Notes: generated from the letters alone by a model not told the origin. Positions 34,737 through 43,575 are shown, counted from the first letter of the stretch. The stretch is 64,000 bases of DNA from Christiangramia salexigens (GCF_001889005.1 NZ_CP018153.1:840501-904500), one strand, 5' to 3'. Program-made: numbers and translations.

Positions 34737-36545
34737 ATGATCATGACGCTTGAGATAATTATTCTGTTTGCCATAATTGTGACGGTTATCATTCTTTTTA
34801 CACTGGAAATATTTCCTGTAGATAAGATAGCCTTCTTTATTATGGTTAGCCTTCTGGTCACCAATCTGGTTAGCCCTGAAGAAGCTATTTCAGGCTTTTC
34901 AAGTCCTGCCACGATAACAGTGCTTTCCCTAATGATCATCGCTATTGGACTTGAAGATAATGGTGTGATAGATTGGCTGGCAGGAGGGTTAAAGAAGCTG
35001 AGGGGTCTCCCCCTGTTCATCATGGTGCCGATATTCATGTTCATCACCGGAGGTATTTCAGCATTTATAAATACAACTGCTGTGGTGATCGTTTTTATAA
35101 AGATCATTAATGACCTCTCCGCGAAATATAATTTACCCTACTCCAAATTATTACTCCCAATTTCCTTTGCAGGAATTATAGGAGGTAGCTGCACCCTTAT
35201 GGGGACTTCCACGAACTTATTGGTAAATGCTATAGCTATGGATCGTGGTGTTGAAAGATTTGGGTTCTTTGAATTTTCCGGCTATGGCTTGATCTTTTTG
35301 GTGATCTGTATTGTAATAGTAAGTCTTATGGTAGGCTTTTTACCAGGAAAGACAGATGGCGATCTAAGTAGTGCTTATGATCTGGATGAATTTATTACCA
35401 AAGCGATCATTACCAGAAATTCAGCTCTAATTGGCGAGAGTCTGGGCAATGTCTTTTCCAGAGAAGGTGATGAGATTGAAGTGATAAGAATTAAAAGAGA
35501 CGGAGTTATCAATGATCATCCGGGAAAGAATACCACTTTTAAGGAAGGTGACCAGTTACTGCTAAGATGTAACATGGACCAGCTTCTTAAGCTTCGGGAG
35601 AAGGAAGATCTAACAATAATTAAAAGTTCAGATAAAGAGGAAATACCTGAAAATGAAAAAGGAATTGAAGAAGGTGTTCAACTCGTGGAGATCCTTATGC
35701 TTCCAAACTCTCCTTTAATTGGTAAGAGTATTAAGGCCATAGGTTGGTACGATCTTCAGGGAGCCGTTCCTTTAGCACTAAGAAAAAGGCGTAATTTCAT
35801 GAACCCAAAGCGCAGGATCGTGGATAACAGAAGGGATGAAATTGAACTTAGACTTGGGGACAGGGTGTTGGTTGAAGTGACTGATGATACCCTCAAAAAT
35901 TTACAAAAATTAGATAGTATTACGATACTTCAGGAATATGAAGATATTGATGAAACCAAAACTTCCAAACGTAACATTTCACTGGGTATACTTCTTCTGG
36001 TTATTGGACTTTCAGCCTTTTCAATTTTTCCAATTCTAAAAAGTGCTCTTGTAGGTTGTTTTTTAATGATCTTCCTCAAATGTATAGATTTGGGTAAGAT
36101 CTATACACAGGTAAACTGGCAGATCATTTTTTTGCTTGCTGGGATGATACCTCTAGGAGTGGCAATGAATAACACCGGGGCCGATGTCTGGCTGTCTGAT
36201 CATCTTCTCATGCTTTTCGATTCCAAAGCAGATTATATGATCATTGGTTTACTATTTTTAATTACCATGTTTCTTAGTGGATTTGTATCGAATAATGCTA
36301 CCGCCATTATTGTTACTCCAATTGCAATAACCATTGCTGCAACACTAAATATGGATCCGAAACCTTTTATACTTGCAGTCCTATTTGCTTCAAATTTCAG
36401 CTTTTTCACTCCTGTAGGATACCAAACCAACACCATTATTTACGGTATGGGAATCTATCGTTTCAAACATTTCTTTATAATTGGTGGAGTGGTCTCCCTC
36501 GTACTCTGGATAACTGCGACTTTCCTGCTTTCCCGACAATTTTAA
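34737..36545 (+). CDS. SLC13/DASS-family anion transporter with two RCK_C domains
   Basis: A 602-residue inner-membrane protein of the CitMHS/SLC13 type. The N-terminal membrane half (about 1-205) contains the re-entrant signature FINTTAVVIVF and GGSCTLMGTSTNLLVNA. Two cytoplasmic TrkA_C/RCK_C domains lie about 215-295 and 310-390. The second membrane half (about 410-600) has the matching GFVSNNATAIIVTPIAI and FFTPVGYQTNTIIYGMG. It probably imports dicarboxylate, sulfate or a similar anion with Na+; RCK_C domains are ligand sensors. A second in-frame ATG lies two codons downstream of the start. It precedes a glycosyltransferase gene by 24 nt. Confidence 0.92.
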   Translation: MIMTLEIIILFAIIVTVIILFTLEIFPVDKIAFFIMVSLLVTNLVSPEEAISGFSSPATITVLSLMIIAIGLEDNGVIDWLAGGLKKLRGLPLFIMVPIFMFITGGISAFINTTAVVIVFIKIINDLSAKYNLPYSKLLLPISFAGIIGGSCTLMGTSTNLLVNAIAMDRGVERFGFFEFSGYGLIFLVICIVIVSLMVGFLPGKTDGDLSSAYDLDEFITKAIITRNSALIGESLGNVFSREGDEIEVIRIKRDGVINDHPGKNTTFKEGDQLLLRCNMDQLLKLREKEDLTIIKSSDKEEIPENEKGIEEGVQLVEILMLPNSPLIGKSIKAIGWYDLQGAVPLALRKRRNFMNPKRRIVDNRRDEIELRLGDRVLVEVTDDTLKNLQKLDSITILQEYEDIDETKTSKRNISLGILLLVIGLSAFSIFPILKSALVGCFLMIFLKCIDLGKIYTQVNWQIIFLLAGMIPLGVAMNNTGADVWLSDHLLMLFDSKADYMIIGLLFLITMFLSGFVSNNATAIIVTPIAITIAATLNMDPKPFILAVLFASNFSFFTPVGYQTNTIIYGMGIYRFKHFFIIGGVVSLVLWITATFLLSRQF

Positions 36546-36569
36546 AGTCTTATTTTTGAAAAAAAACTA

Positions 36570-37805
36570 ATGCCTAGATTATTGATCATCGGTTATGTAT
36601 GGCCGGAACCAGCTTCTTCTGCCGCCGGTAGCCGCATGATGCAGCTAATTAATTATTTCCTGAAAGAAGAATATGAGATCGTTTTTGGGACTACCGCTCG
36701 TGAAACCTCCAATATGGCAGATCTCGGGGATCTAGGTGTAAGTATTGAAAAACTAAGGTTAAACGATTCCTCTTTCGATGTCCTGCTTAAAAAATTAGAT
36801 CCTGAGATCGTTCTGTTTGATCGCTTTATGATAGAGGAACAGTTCGGGTGGCGCGTGGATAATGTATGTCCAAAAGCCTTAAAACTACTGGATACAGAAG
36901 ACCTTCATTTTTTAAGGGAAATCAGACAAAAAGCCTATAGAGAAGACAAACCTGAAAAGGACTATTATTTCAATTCAGATTTAGCAAAAAGAGAAATTGC
37001 GAGTATCTACCGCTGCGATCTTAGCCTTATTATTTCTGAAGCAGAAATGGAATTACTTAAGACAACCTTTAATGTCCCAGCAGAAATTCTTTTCTATTTG
37101 CCATTTATGATCCAGGAACTCTCAAAAGATGAAATGATAGATATTCCCGATTATGATGAAAGAAAAGATTTCTTCTTTATTGGCAATTTTCTACATGAAC
37201 CTAATTGGAATGCTGTTCTATTCTTAAAAGAAAAAATCTGGCCCGAATTACGGAAAAAATTACCTGATGTAAAACTTCAGATTTTTGGGGCTTATCCTTC
37301 TCAAAAGGTAAAAAACCTTAATAATAAAAATGAAAGATTTATTGTTAACGGATGGGCTGAAAATTCTGCAGATGTTATGAAAAATGCCCGAATTTGTTTG
37401 GCGCCCATTCAGTTTGGGGCCGGCCTGAAGGGAAAACTTGTGGAAGCCATGCAAAACGGAGTACCGTCCATTACTACTTCGGTGGGAGCCGAAGGAATCA
37501 AGGCAGATATGGATTGGAATGGTTACGTCTGTGATGAGATAAATGAATTTATTGGAAAAGCTGTAAGTCTTTATACAAACTCAAGTATGTGGAAAGAAAA
37601 GCAGAATTTCGGTTTCCAAATTCTGAAAGAAAGATTCAATAAAAAACATCATGAACTAAGATTCAAAAATAGACTCGGAGAGATTATAAAAGATTTAGAC
37701 ATTCATCGGCAGCAGAACTTTACAGGGAGCATGATGAAATTTCATTTGATGAAAAGCAGTTATTATTTATCGCGTTTCATTGAAGAAAAAAACAGGAATA
37801 AATAG
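36570..37805 (+). CDS. GT4-type glycosyltransferase
   Basis: A 411-residue GT-B fold protein. The N-terminal Rossmann half starts MPRLLIIGYVWPEP and contains SAAGSRMMQLINYF. The C-terminal half has KDFFFIGNFLHEPNWNAVLFL, LQIFGAYPS and the donor-binding stretch LAPIQFGAGLKGKLVEAMQNGVPSITTSVGAEG, with the conserved Glu of family GT4. It transfers a sugar from a nucleotide donor; donor and acceptor are unknown. No other glycan genes are nearby. A TATTTTTG box at 36551-36558 could give it its own transcript. Confidence 0.88.
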   Translation: MPRLLIIGYVWPEPASSAAGSRMMQLINYFLKEEYEIVFGTTARETSNMADLGDLGVSIEKLRLNDSSFDVLLKKLDPEIVLFDRFMIEEQFGWRVDNVCPKALKLLDTEDLHFLREIRQKAYREDKPEKDYYFNSDLAKREIASIYRCDLSLIISEAEMELLKTTFNVPAEILFYLPFMIQELSKDEMIDIPDYDERKDFFFIGNFLHEPNWNAVLFLKEKIWPELRKKLPDVKLQIFGAYPSQKVKNLNNKNERFIVNGWAENSADVMKNARICLAPIQFGAGLKGKLVEAMQNGVPSITTSVGAEGIKADMDWNGYVCDEINEFIGKAVSLYTNSSMWKEKQNFGFQILKERFNKKHHELRFKNRLGEIIKDLDIHRQQNFTGSMMKFHLMKSSYYLSRFIEEKNRNK

Positions 37806-37840
37806 AAAACCGCGGAGCAACAAATAAACTCCACGGTCTT
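37804..37840 (-). terminator. Hairpin after the aspartate kinase gene
   Basis: ACCGCGGAG (37809-37817) and CTCCACGGT (37829-37837) pair with one mismatch over an A-rich loop. On the minus strand a TTTTC run follows, so it can end the lysC transcript. It may also affect the convergent glycosyltransferase gene. Confidence 0.5.
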
Positions 37841-37882
37841 CACTACACAAAAAACAGATTATTTAACCTTTGATCAATATTA

Positions 37883-39217
37883 TTAAGCTGACAGATTAAC
37901 TGTTTCAACAAATAATTTTTCATTCAATTTCTGTAGAACTTCTACTTTATGGCGGGTATCTACTAACAAAGAAACATTGTTCTTGCTGCCTCCATAAGAG
38001 ATCATTCTCACCGGAATATCATGCAGGATCTCAAATAACCTGGACATTCCTTTCTCCTCGATAAGCCCCTCTCCTACCACACAAATAATACTATGATTAG
38101 AGTCTACACTTATTTCTCCATACTTTTCAAGTTCAGACCAAATTGGAGCGATGTTCCTGGTATCATCTATGGTAAGAGATATAGCGATCTCTGAAGTCGT
38201 GATCATATCTATAGCAGTCTCATACTTATCAAACACTTCAAATATTTTCTTTAAAAATCCGTGAGCCATCAGCATGCGGTTGGATTTTATTCTAATAGCT
38301 GTAATCCCATCCTTTGCTGAAATAGCTTTAAGTCCCTTTTTCTCAGCTACAGCTTTGATGCAGGTACCTGCAGCATCTGGTGTAAAAGTGTTCTTAAGGT
38401 ATACCGGAATATTTTTCCCAATCACCGGAGATATTGTTTGAGGGTGAAGGATCTTAGCGCCAAAATATGCAAGTTCGGCTGCTTCCTCAAAGCTCAGTTG
38501 TGCCACAGCATGTGTATTCTCTACAAATCTTGGATCATTATTGTGCAGTCCACTAATATCTGTCCAGATCTGGATCTCTGAAGCCCTGATGGCAGCTCCA
38601 AGAATGGTTGCTGTATAATCACTTCCACCTCTTTTTAAGGTACCAACTTCATTATTATTATCAATCCTTACGAATCCCTGAGTAACAAATAACTCCTTCT
38701 CCCCAGATGCCTCGATAACTTCCTCTAAAAGCTTTCCTATTTTCCCGGTATCCGGGTTTTCCAGGTTGGGGACTTGCATAAAGTCTTTGGCATCCAATAA
38801 TGCATTAGATACCTGTTCACTTCTAAGGTATTGACTGAAAATATAAGTGAGTAAACTCTCACCGATAGTAAGAATTCTTGATTCTAAACTTGAAGACCAT
38901 TCATTTTCGCAGAGCGATTTGAGTTCAATAAGCCTTTTGTTTATCTGAACTTTAACTTTATCGCATATCTCAATATCCTCAATCAATTCATCAATCAAGC
39001 TAAAATGCTTGGATCTTAAATGCTGAATTTTTTCAGGGATATCATATTTGGAGTCCTTCTTAACCAGATCTGATATTTCTACAAGATAATTTGTAACTCC
39101 AGACATAGCCGACAACACCAGGATTTTTGACCCCGGAGATGTGGTGATAATATTTTTTACGTTCCTGATACTTTCTGCCGATCCAACTGAAGTACCTCCA
39201 AATTTTAAAACTTTCAT
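37883..39217 (-). CDS. lysC: Aspartate kinase (monofunctional)
   Basis: A 444-residue amino-acid kinase with tandem ACT domains. KFGGTSVGSAESI at 5-17 is the aspartokinase signature; the substrate-binding GGSDYTATILGAA and WTDISGLHNNDPRFV blocks are intact. ACT-type regulatory domains follow (about 300-440). It phosphorylates aspartate at the head of the Lys, Thr, Met and DAP pathway. It is not fused to homoserine dehydrogenase, although its sequence is closer to the ThrA/MetL type. Divergent from a gene encoding an ACT-like protein (start 39318, 100 nt away), which may take part in feedback control. A hairpin follows its stop. Confidence 0.93.
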   Translation of the reverse strand: MKVLKFGGTSVGSAESIRNVKNIITTSPGSKILVLSAMSGVTNYLVEISDLVKKDSKYDIPEKIQHLRSKHFSLIDELIEDIEICDKVKVQINKRLIELKSLCENEWSSSLESRILTIGESLLTYIFSQYLRSEQVSNALLDAKDFMQVPNLENPDTGKIGKLLEEVIEASGEKELFVTQGFVRIDNNNEVGTLKRGGSDYTATILGAAIRASEIQIWTDISGLHNNDPRFVENTHAVAQLSFEEAAELAYFGAKILHPQTISPVIGKNIPVYLKNTFTPDAAGTCIKAVAEKKGLKAISAKDGITAIRIKSNRMLMAHGFLKKIFEVFDKYETAIDMITTSEIAISLTIDDTRNIAPIWSELEKYGEISVDSNHSIICVVGEGLIEEKGMSRLFEILHDIPVRMISYGGSKNNVSLLVDTRHKVEVLQKLNEKLFVETVNLSA

Positions 39218-39286
39218 AAGCTCTGCATTACGAATGCATAAATATTATTAAAATGCGCACAGGCAAAAATTACCTCTCATTTTATA

Positions 39287-39294
39287 TACATTTG
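39287..39294 (+). promoter_or_regulatory. Candidate -7 box of the ACT-like gene
   Basis: TACATTTG matches TANNTTTG exactly, but no TTTG is found at the right distance upstream. The start site would be about 39301, only 17 nt ahead of the ATG at 39318. Confidence 0.4.
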
Positions 39295-39317
39295 TACAAA
39301 ATGTTCAATAATTAACA

Positions 39318-39962
39318 ATGAAGACAATAACTACCTGCGTACACGACATTATTCGTCATCAACCTTTTCTGGATGACGCTATTGCCAGAGATATCATAAA
39401 TTTCAGTGGTTTAGCCATAGATATTCAACCACAGGTGGAAAAGGAAATGAAGAAACCGGTAAAGCAAGGCAGTATTATAATGGCTCTTAGAAGGTATGCG
39501 CCGAGCCGTACCAAAATAGACATGAAGAGTCTAAGGGAACTTGGGGATATTATTGTGCGTTCGGGAATTACGGAATATACTTTTCTAAATTCTAAGACGA
39601 TCATCTCCAATAAAGCGAGACTGCTGGAGGCAGTTAAAGATCAGACTGGAGTTTATCTTAATTATTCGAGTAATTATCAGGAAAGCAATATACTAGTATC
39701 CTCAACTCTGACAGATCTGGTAGAAAAGTGTTTTAGACATGAGGTTCGGGTTTCTGTAAAGGAGGAGCTTTCTTCAATAACTATAGCCTTACCTAAAAAC
39801 AGTTCGCAAACCGTTGGACTATATTTTTATCTGTTCAAATTATTGGCATACGAAGGTATACCTGTTTTTGAAATGATTTCAACCTCTAATTATTTCGCGC
39901 TTTTTCTTGAAAAAGAATACATTAACAAAGCATTTCTATTACTTAACGAGATCAAACAATAG
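39318..39962 (+). CDS. Conserved protein with ACT-like C-terminus, next to aspartate kinase
   Basis: A 214-residue cytoplasmic protein of no assigned function. Residues 1-60 resemble a small helical DNA- or substrate-binding unit (VHDIIRHQPFLDDAIARDIINFSGLAIDIQPQVEKEM) with a following KPVKQGSIIMALRRY. The C-terminal part (about 85-214) has two babbab-like stretches, the second (SSITIALPKNSSQTVGLYFYLFKLLAYEGIPVFEMISTSNYFALFLEKEYINKAFLLL) very like ACT domains. Sharing an intergenic region with aspartate kinase suggests regulation of aspartate-family amino-acid synthesis, but this is inference. No enzymatic motif is seen. Confidence 0.72.
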   Translation: MKTITTCVHDIIRHQPFLDDAIARDIINFSGLAIDIQPQVEKEMKKPVKQGSIIMALRRYAPSRTKIDMKSLRELGDIIVRSGITEYTFLNSKTIISNKARLLEAVKDQTGVYLNYSSNYQESNILVSSTLTDLVEKCFRHEVRVSVKEELSSITIALPKNSSQTVGLYFYLFKLLAYEGIPVFEMISTSNYFALFLEKEYINKAFLLLNEIKQ

Positions 39963-39964
39963 GC

Positions 39965-40117
39965 CTACCAAAATTCAAGAAATACTCCGGTAACGGCAAT
40001 TATCGTAGTTACAATAACTAATAAAATAGCAATCCAGATGGGATTTGGTCCGGCTTTTTTACTCATATCAGATCTACCTGAATCGCTCTGGGAATTCGGT
40101 TCTTTATAGGTTAGCAT
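39965..40117 (-). CDS. Small single-pass membrane protein (50 residues)
   Basis: A 50-codon reading frame not obvious at first sight. It starts ATG at 40117 (MLTYKEPNSQSD...) and ends TAG at 39965. The first 26 residues are polar and contain SKKAGPNPIW. Residues 27-47 are a clean membrane helix (IAILLVIVTTIIAVTGVFLE), giving a Lys-positive N-terminal side (N-in) topology. The stop is 3 nt from the end of the convergent ACT-like gene. The pattern of a short charged N-terminus, GPNPIWIA and a single helix is common for tiny Bacteroidota membrane proteins of unknown role. It is supported by codon regularity and the clean hydrophobic segment only. Confidence 0.55.
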   Translation of the reverse strand: MLTYKEPNSQSDSGRSDMSKKAGPNPIWIAILLVIVTTIIAVTGVFLEFW

Positions 40118-40244
40118 TGTGAAGATTTAAAAATGACATCTTCAATGTACTAAATTTCAACAACTTAGAAAACCTCAATTAAAGTTTTCATAATTGGCTA
40201 TAAATATTAATGGCCGGGATTTAATTTTAATCAAAAATCAAACT

Positions 40245-40376
40245 ATGAAAACTATATTACGAGCCATCCTGGCAGGCTGGGGTGCGAAAAAATTTGGTGG
40301 TGGATGTGGTTGTTTTGGTATTGTGATCGTATTTATAATCCTTTGGGTGATCTTAGGTTATCTTGGTTTAGGCTAA
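40245..40376 (+). CDS. Small glycine-rich membrane protein (43 residues)
   Basis: A 43-residue protein from the ATG at 40245; a TTG start at 40194 is possible but adds 17 unhelpful residues. The N-terminus MKTILRAILAGWGAKKFGGGCGCFG ends in a Gly/Cys-rich turn, and residues about 23-43 are a membrane helix (FGIVIVFIILWVILGYLGL). The charge distribution suits N-in topology. The stop lies 1 nt from the stop of the channel gene on the other strand. No function can be given; such tiny proteins are frequent in Flavobacteriia and may be regulators or toxin-like peptides. Confidence 0.55.
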   Translation: MKTILRAILAGWGAKKFGGGCGCFGIVIVFIILWVILGYLGLG

Positions 40377-40377
40377 A

Positions 40378-41442
40378 TCAATTATAATCTTCAACCAATG
40401 TTGCCCATTCCATGGACTTAAGTGTTCTTATAAGTACAGGATCTATAGTCTTAAGCAATTTTGAATCTTTTGGAAATGCATAACTGTAATAATCTTTTTT
40501 TAAGGTTTTACCTAGTACTTCCAGCTTTTCGGAAAGATTACGTCTCTCGATCTCGTATTTTAATATAGGCTCATCATAAACGAATAAAGTGGTCTTATGA
40601 TCCAATAAAGCATTTAAACCTGAGGAGCCATTAGACACGACCTTATTTTCGATATTATAAAGATCCAGAAGTTCCTGGGAACTACTGCTCTGAACCGTAG
40701 TCACATCAAATCGTTCCAAATCCATTATACCGCTTATCTCATCGTTTATGCTCTGAACCGTAAGTGATGACGCAATTCCCGCAGTAAAACTAGAAATGAT
40801 TATAACAGCCATAAACATCCATACCAGACCGATTATACGACCTCCGGTGGTTCGTGGAGATTTATCACCGTAACCAACGGTGGTCATTGTTACAGCACTC
40901 CACCAGAATCCTTGCATAATCCCTTTAAAACTTCCCCCAAATTCTTCTTCATTCTTCTTTCTTTCAAATAACCATACAAGAAAGCCAAAGATGAAAATTA
41001 CCAGTAGAAGCAACGAAATCACCGAGAAAAACTCCCAACTGAATAAGTTTTTAAGGTGTCTAAAAACAGAAGATTCTTTCCTTTTCGCGACGCTGGTATG
41101 TGAGATGAAATAAGGTTGGGAGAAATCCATTCGTTTCATCCGCTTATCTGTAACTGTGATAGGATTAACGCTGAAGTCTACCTCCCCTTTTTCTATAGCG
41201 TTTAATAAACCGTTTAAATTATCGTATTCCCTGAATTCATATTCAGACTGTAACTGATCGTTAACCAGCTTCCAAGAAGAAATGCTTAACCCGGAAAAAC
41301 CCTGAGGAGTTTTCTCAACGAATGGAGGTGTTTCGGTAACCCCAATTATATACTTTTCTTTTTTCTCTATTTTTTGCTGGGAAAAGCCCTTAAAACAAAA
41401 TAATGAAATCAGTAATATCAGGGTAATTTTGTAAATCCTCAT
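40378..41442 (-). CDS. Prokaryotic ionotropic glutamate receptor-like K+ channel (GluR0 type)
   Basis: A 354-residue channel with an unusual order of parts: signal peptide (about 1-21), then the first lobe of a periplasmic solute-binding domain (about 30-125, YIIGVTETPPFVE...GEVDFSVNPITVT...FSQPYFI). A first membrane helix (about 138-160) and a pore loop with the potassium filter TVGYGD (188-193) follow. A second helix (about 203-225) ends in SSFTAGIASSLT, similar to the SYTANLAAFLT gate of animal glutamate receptors. The second binding-domain lobe (about 230-354) ends the protein. This is the GluR0 architecture: an amino-acid-like ligand gates K+ flow. The ligand is unknown. It follows the 3D-domain gene by 57 nt. 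Confidence 0.88.
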   Translation of the reverse strand: MRIYKITLILLISLFCFKGFSQQKIEKKEKYIIGVTETPPFVEKTPQGFSGLSISSWKLVNDQLQSEYEFREYDNLNGLLNAIEKGEVDFSVNPITVTDKRMKRMDFSQPYFISHTSVAKRKESSVFRHLKNLFSWEFFSVISLLLLVIFIFGFLVWLFERKKNEEEFGGSFKGIMQGFWWSAVTMTTVGYGDKSPRTTGGRIIGLVWMFMAVIIISSFTAGIASSLTVQSINDEISGIMDLERFDVTTVQSSSSQELLDLYNIENKVVSNGSSGLNALLDHKTTLFVYDEPILKYEIERRNLSEKLEVLGKTLKKDYYSYAFPKDSKLLKTIDPVLIRTLKSMEWATLVEDYN

Positions 41443-41499
41443 TCAATTTAAATTTGGACCTCGAAAATAGTATTAAAAGCCTATAAATTAAAATCTAAA

Positions 41500-41943
41500 T
41501 CATTTTATAGGCTGCTTTTCAAATACATATTCAATATTCAGCTTTTTTCTTCCAAAGTCTCTGGCATTATCTACATTATTGCCCATATAAATATCTATGC
41601 GATTTCTCCATCTGTAATGCATCTTATCCTTAACCAGAAAAACACTATCAAAGCCTTCAATTTTAACTTTGGCATTATGGTCTAATCCTAGTTTTATAAG
41701 GTCTCTGGAAACAGCTATAGCATTCATACCCGGTTTTAGTGTATCTCCCCAGGCAGTGATCCTTGGGTTATCTTGCGTTTGTGATAAAACTGAATTATAG
41801 GCCGTAGCTGTAACACAAAGACTAATCCAATCTTCGTCCCCTGGCAGTTTATCATTTTTACAAGCAGAAAATACGATTAAAAAAAGGCAGTATAAACTGA
41901 AGCTTATAGGTTTCATTAATCGTATTTTCTGCCGCAAAAACAT
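41500..41943 (-). CDS. 3D-domain lipoprotein (MltA C-terminal-like barrel)
   Basis: A 147-residue lipoprotein with lipobox FSAC. The 3D domain (double-psi beta-barrel) covers about residues 40-135: CVTATAYNS, ITAWGDTLKPGMNAIAVSRDLIKLGL, VKIEGFDSVFLVKDKMHYRWRNRIDIYM. The three Asp residues that give the family its name are in GDTL, KDKM and RIDIYM. In MltA and YuiC-type proteins this fold cleaves peptidoglycan; here it stands alone and could be a small lytic transglycosylase. An ATG at 41916 gives a shorter signal (MKPISFSLYCLF) and may be the real start; the 41943 start lies 8 nt after the upstream stop. Confidence 0.78.
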   Translation of the reverse strand: MFLRQKIRLMKPISFSLYCLFLIVFSACKNDKLPGDEDWISLCVTATAYNSVLSQTQDNPRITAWGDTLKPGMNAIAVSRDLIKLGLDHNAKVKIEGFDSVFLVKDKMHYRWRNRIDIYMGNNVDNARDFGRKKLNIEYVFEKQPIK

Positions 41944-41951
41944 AATATTCT

Positions 41952-43415
41952 TTATAAAGTAAATCCTTCAGGATACTCTCTTTTTACGAATTGATTGGCT
42001 TCATCAAAATTGGTTACTTTCATATTCTCAGCATCCCAGATCATCTTTAGATCTCTCCCCGGATAATAGACCCTTTCTTCTCCTCTTTCATTCAGCCTTG
42101 TTTTTTGAATATCGTATCCCCTAATCGCAAGATTGGCAACTAATAGGGATTCGGTTAATGGTCCCGCAATTTCGAATGGTGAGCTCATTTGTTTCTTACC
42201 GTAACCCGCAATTGCTCCTTCAACCCACTGAGCATAATGTCCATTCATTCCATTAGGCACTCTTTTGTACTTCTGAGGCACGCTAACTTCATCAGTTTTT
42301 GAAGTAGGTAATAACCTTGGATTAAGACCATATGTACCACACATCATTTTTCCTTTGGATCCAATGATCAGGGCACCGTTCCCTCCATCACCAAAAGTTT
42401 CTTCCGGCCCAAGTTCCTCGGGTCTCATCGGTTTAATTCCTCCATCCATCCAATGGACTTTGATGTCTTTTGAATTGGCTTTTTTCCCGTCAAAGCTCAT
42501 GATCACATGGCTAGAAGGTGGGCAGCTATCGGGGAAGTAACCGCGTTGGAATTCATCTACGTATACACTTCCTACGCTACACTCAACCTCTTTAGGGTAT
42601 TTTAGATCCAAAACGCTAAATGGCGGCTCTATCAGATGGCAACCCATATCACCAAGAGCGCCTGTACCATAATCCCACCAGCCACGCCAGTTGAATGGAA
42701 CTAATCCATCCACATATTCCTTATGAGGAGCCGTTCCAAGCCATAATTTCCAATCTAGTTCAGAAGGTATTGTTGAAGATGTCTTTGGCCATGGAATCCC
42801 CTGCGGCCAAACGGGTCGGTTGGTCCATACATAGACTTCTTCTACCTCGCCAATCAATCCGGCTTCATACCACTCCTTCATGGTTCTTACACCATCGCCC
42901 GATGCTCCCTGGTTCCCCATTTGGGTCACTACTTTATATTTTTGCGCACCTTCTGTCAACATGCGCGCCTCATAGATATCATGGGTTAAAGGTTTTTGAA
43001 CATATACGTGCTTCCCTCTTTCCATGGCGGCCATGGTCTGTACTGCATGATTATGGTCTGGAGTAGAAATGGAGACCGCATCGAAATTCTTCGACTCCTT
43101 ATCCATCATCTCACGATAATCCTTATAATATTTTGCTTTAGGAAAACGAGTTCGGGAAGCTGCTGCTCTTCTGTCATCAACATCACATAAAAAGGCAATT
43201 TCGGCTTTACCGCTTTCATAGAAACTGAGAAGGTCGGTTTCCCCCTTTCCTCCTACACCTATACCAGCGATAAGCAGTTTATCACTTGGAGCGGTAAAAC
43301 CTGGGCCTCCAAGTACATGCCGGGGTACGATCATAAAAGCTCCCGCCGCCATGGATGTATTTTTTATAAAATTTCTGCGCGATTTGGATAGGTTATTTTC
43401 CTCGCTTTTTTTCAT
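41952..43415 (-). CDS. Tat-secreted Gfo/Idh/MocA-family oxidoreductase
   Basis: A 487-residue NAD(P)-dependent oxidoreductase. The N-terminus is a twin-arginine signal, SRRNFIKNTSMAAGAFMIVP, so it is exported folded with its cofactor. The nucleotide site is IAGIGVGGKGETDLL, and the family motif VSISTPDHNHAVQTMAAMERGKHVYVQKPLTHD carries the Lys of EKP-type motifs (here QKP). The C-terminal half is the usual open-faced sheet (WRGWWDYGTGALGDMGCHLI). Substrates are probably sugars or cyclitols, but no sugar-use genes flank it. It leads a minus-strand run with the 3D-domain and channel genes; functional coupling is unclear. Confidence 0.9.
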   Translation of the reverse strand: MKKSEENNLSKSRRNFIKNTSMAAGAFMIVPRHVLGGPGFTAPSDKLLIAGIGVGGKGETDLLSFYESGKAEIAFLCDVDDRRAAASRTRFPKAKYYKDYREMMDKESKNFDAVSISTPDHNHAVQTMAAMERGKHVYVQKPLTHDIYEARMLTEGAQKYKVVTQMGNQGASGDGVRTMKEWYEAGLIGEVEEVYVWTNRPVWPQGIPWPKTSSTIPSELDWKLWLGTAPHKEYVDGLVPFNWRGWWDYGTGALGDMGCHLIEPPFSVLDLKYPKEVECSVGSVYVDEFQRGYFPDSCPPSSHVIMSFDGKKANSKDIKVHWMDGGIKPMRPEELGPEETFGDGGNGALIIGSKGKMMCGTYGLNPRLLPTSKTDEVSVPQKYKRVPNGMNGHYAQWVEGAIAGYGKKQMSSPFEIAGPLTESLLVANLAIRGYDIQKTRLNERGEERVYYPGRDLKMIWDAENMKVTNFDEANQFVKREYPEGFTL

Positions 43416-43544
43416 AAGTTAGATGGTGTTAAGTTGGTAGATTAAGTGATTATTAGGTTTAAAGTTATCCGATTCGGATGTAATATCCAATTTAGGTTAA
43501 GTTTTTACTAAAATTGGACTTTAACCAGTTAAAGTCTCATATAA

Positions 43545-43575
43545 TTTGGCGTTCACTAAGATACTTGTACCTTTG
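43545..43575 (+). promoter_or_regulatory. Bacteroidota promoter of the FKBP gene
   Basis: TTTG (43545-43548) and TACCTTTG (43568-43575), 19 nt apart, match the TTTG / TANNTTTG pair exactly. The start site would be near 43582, giving a leader of about 54 nt and ruling out the upstream in-frame start at 43585. Confidence 0.7.
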
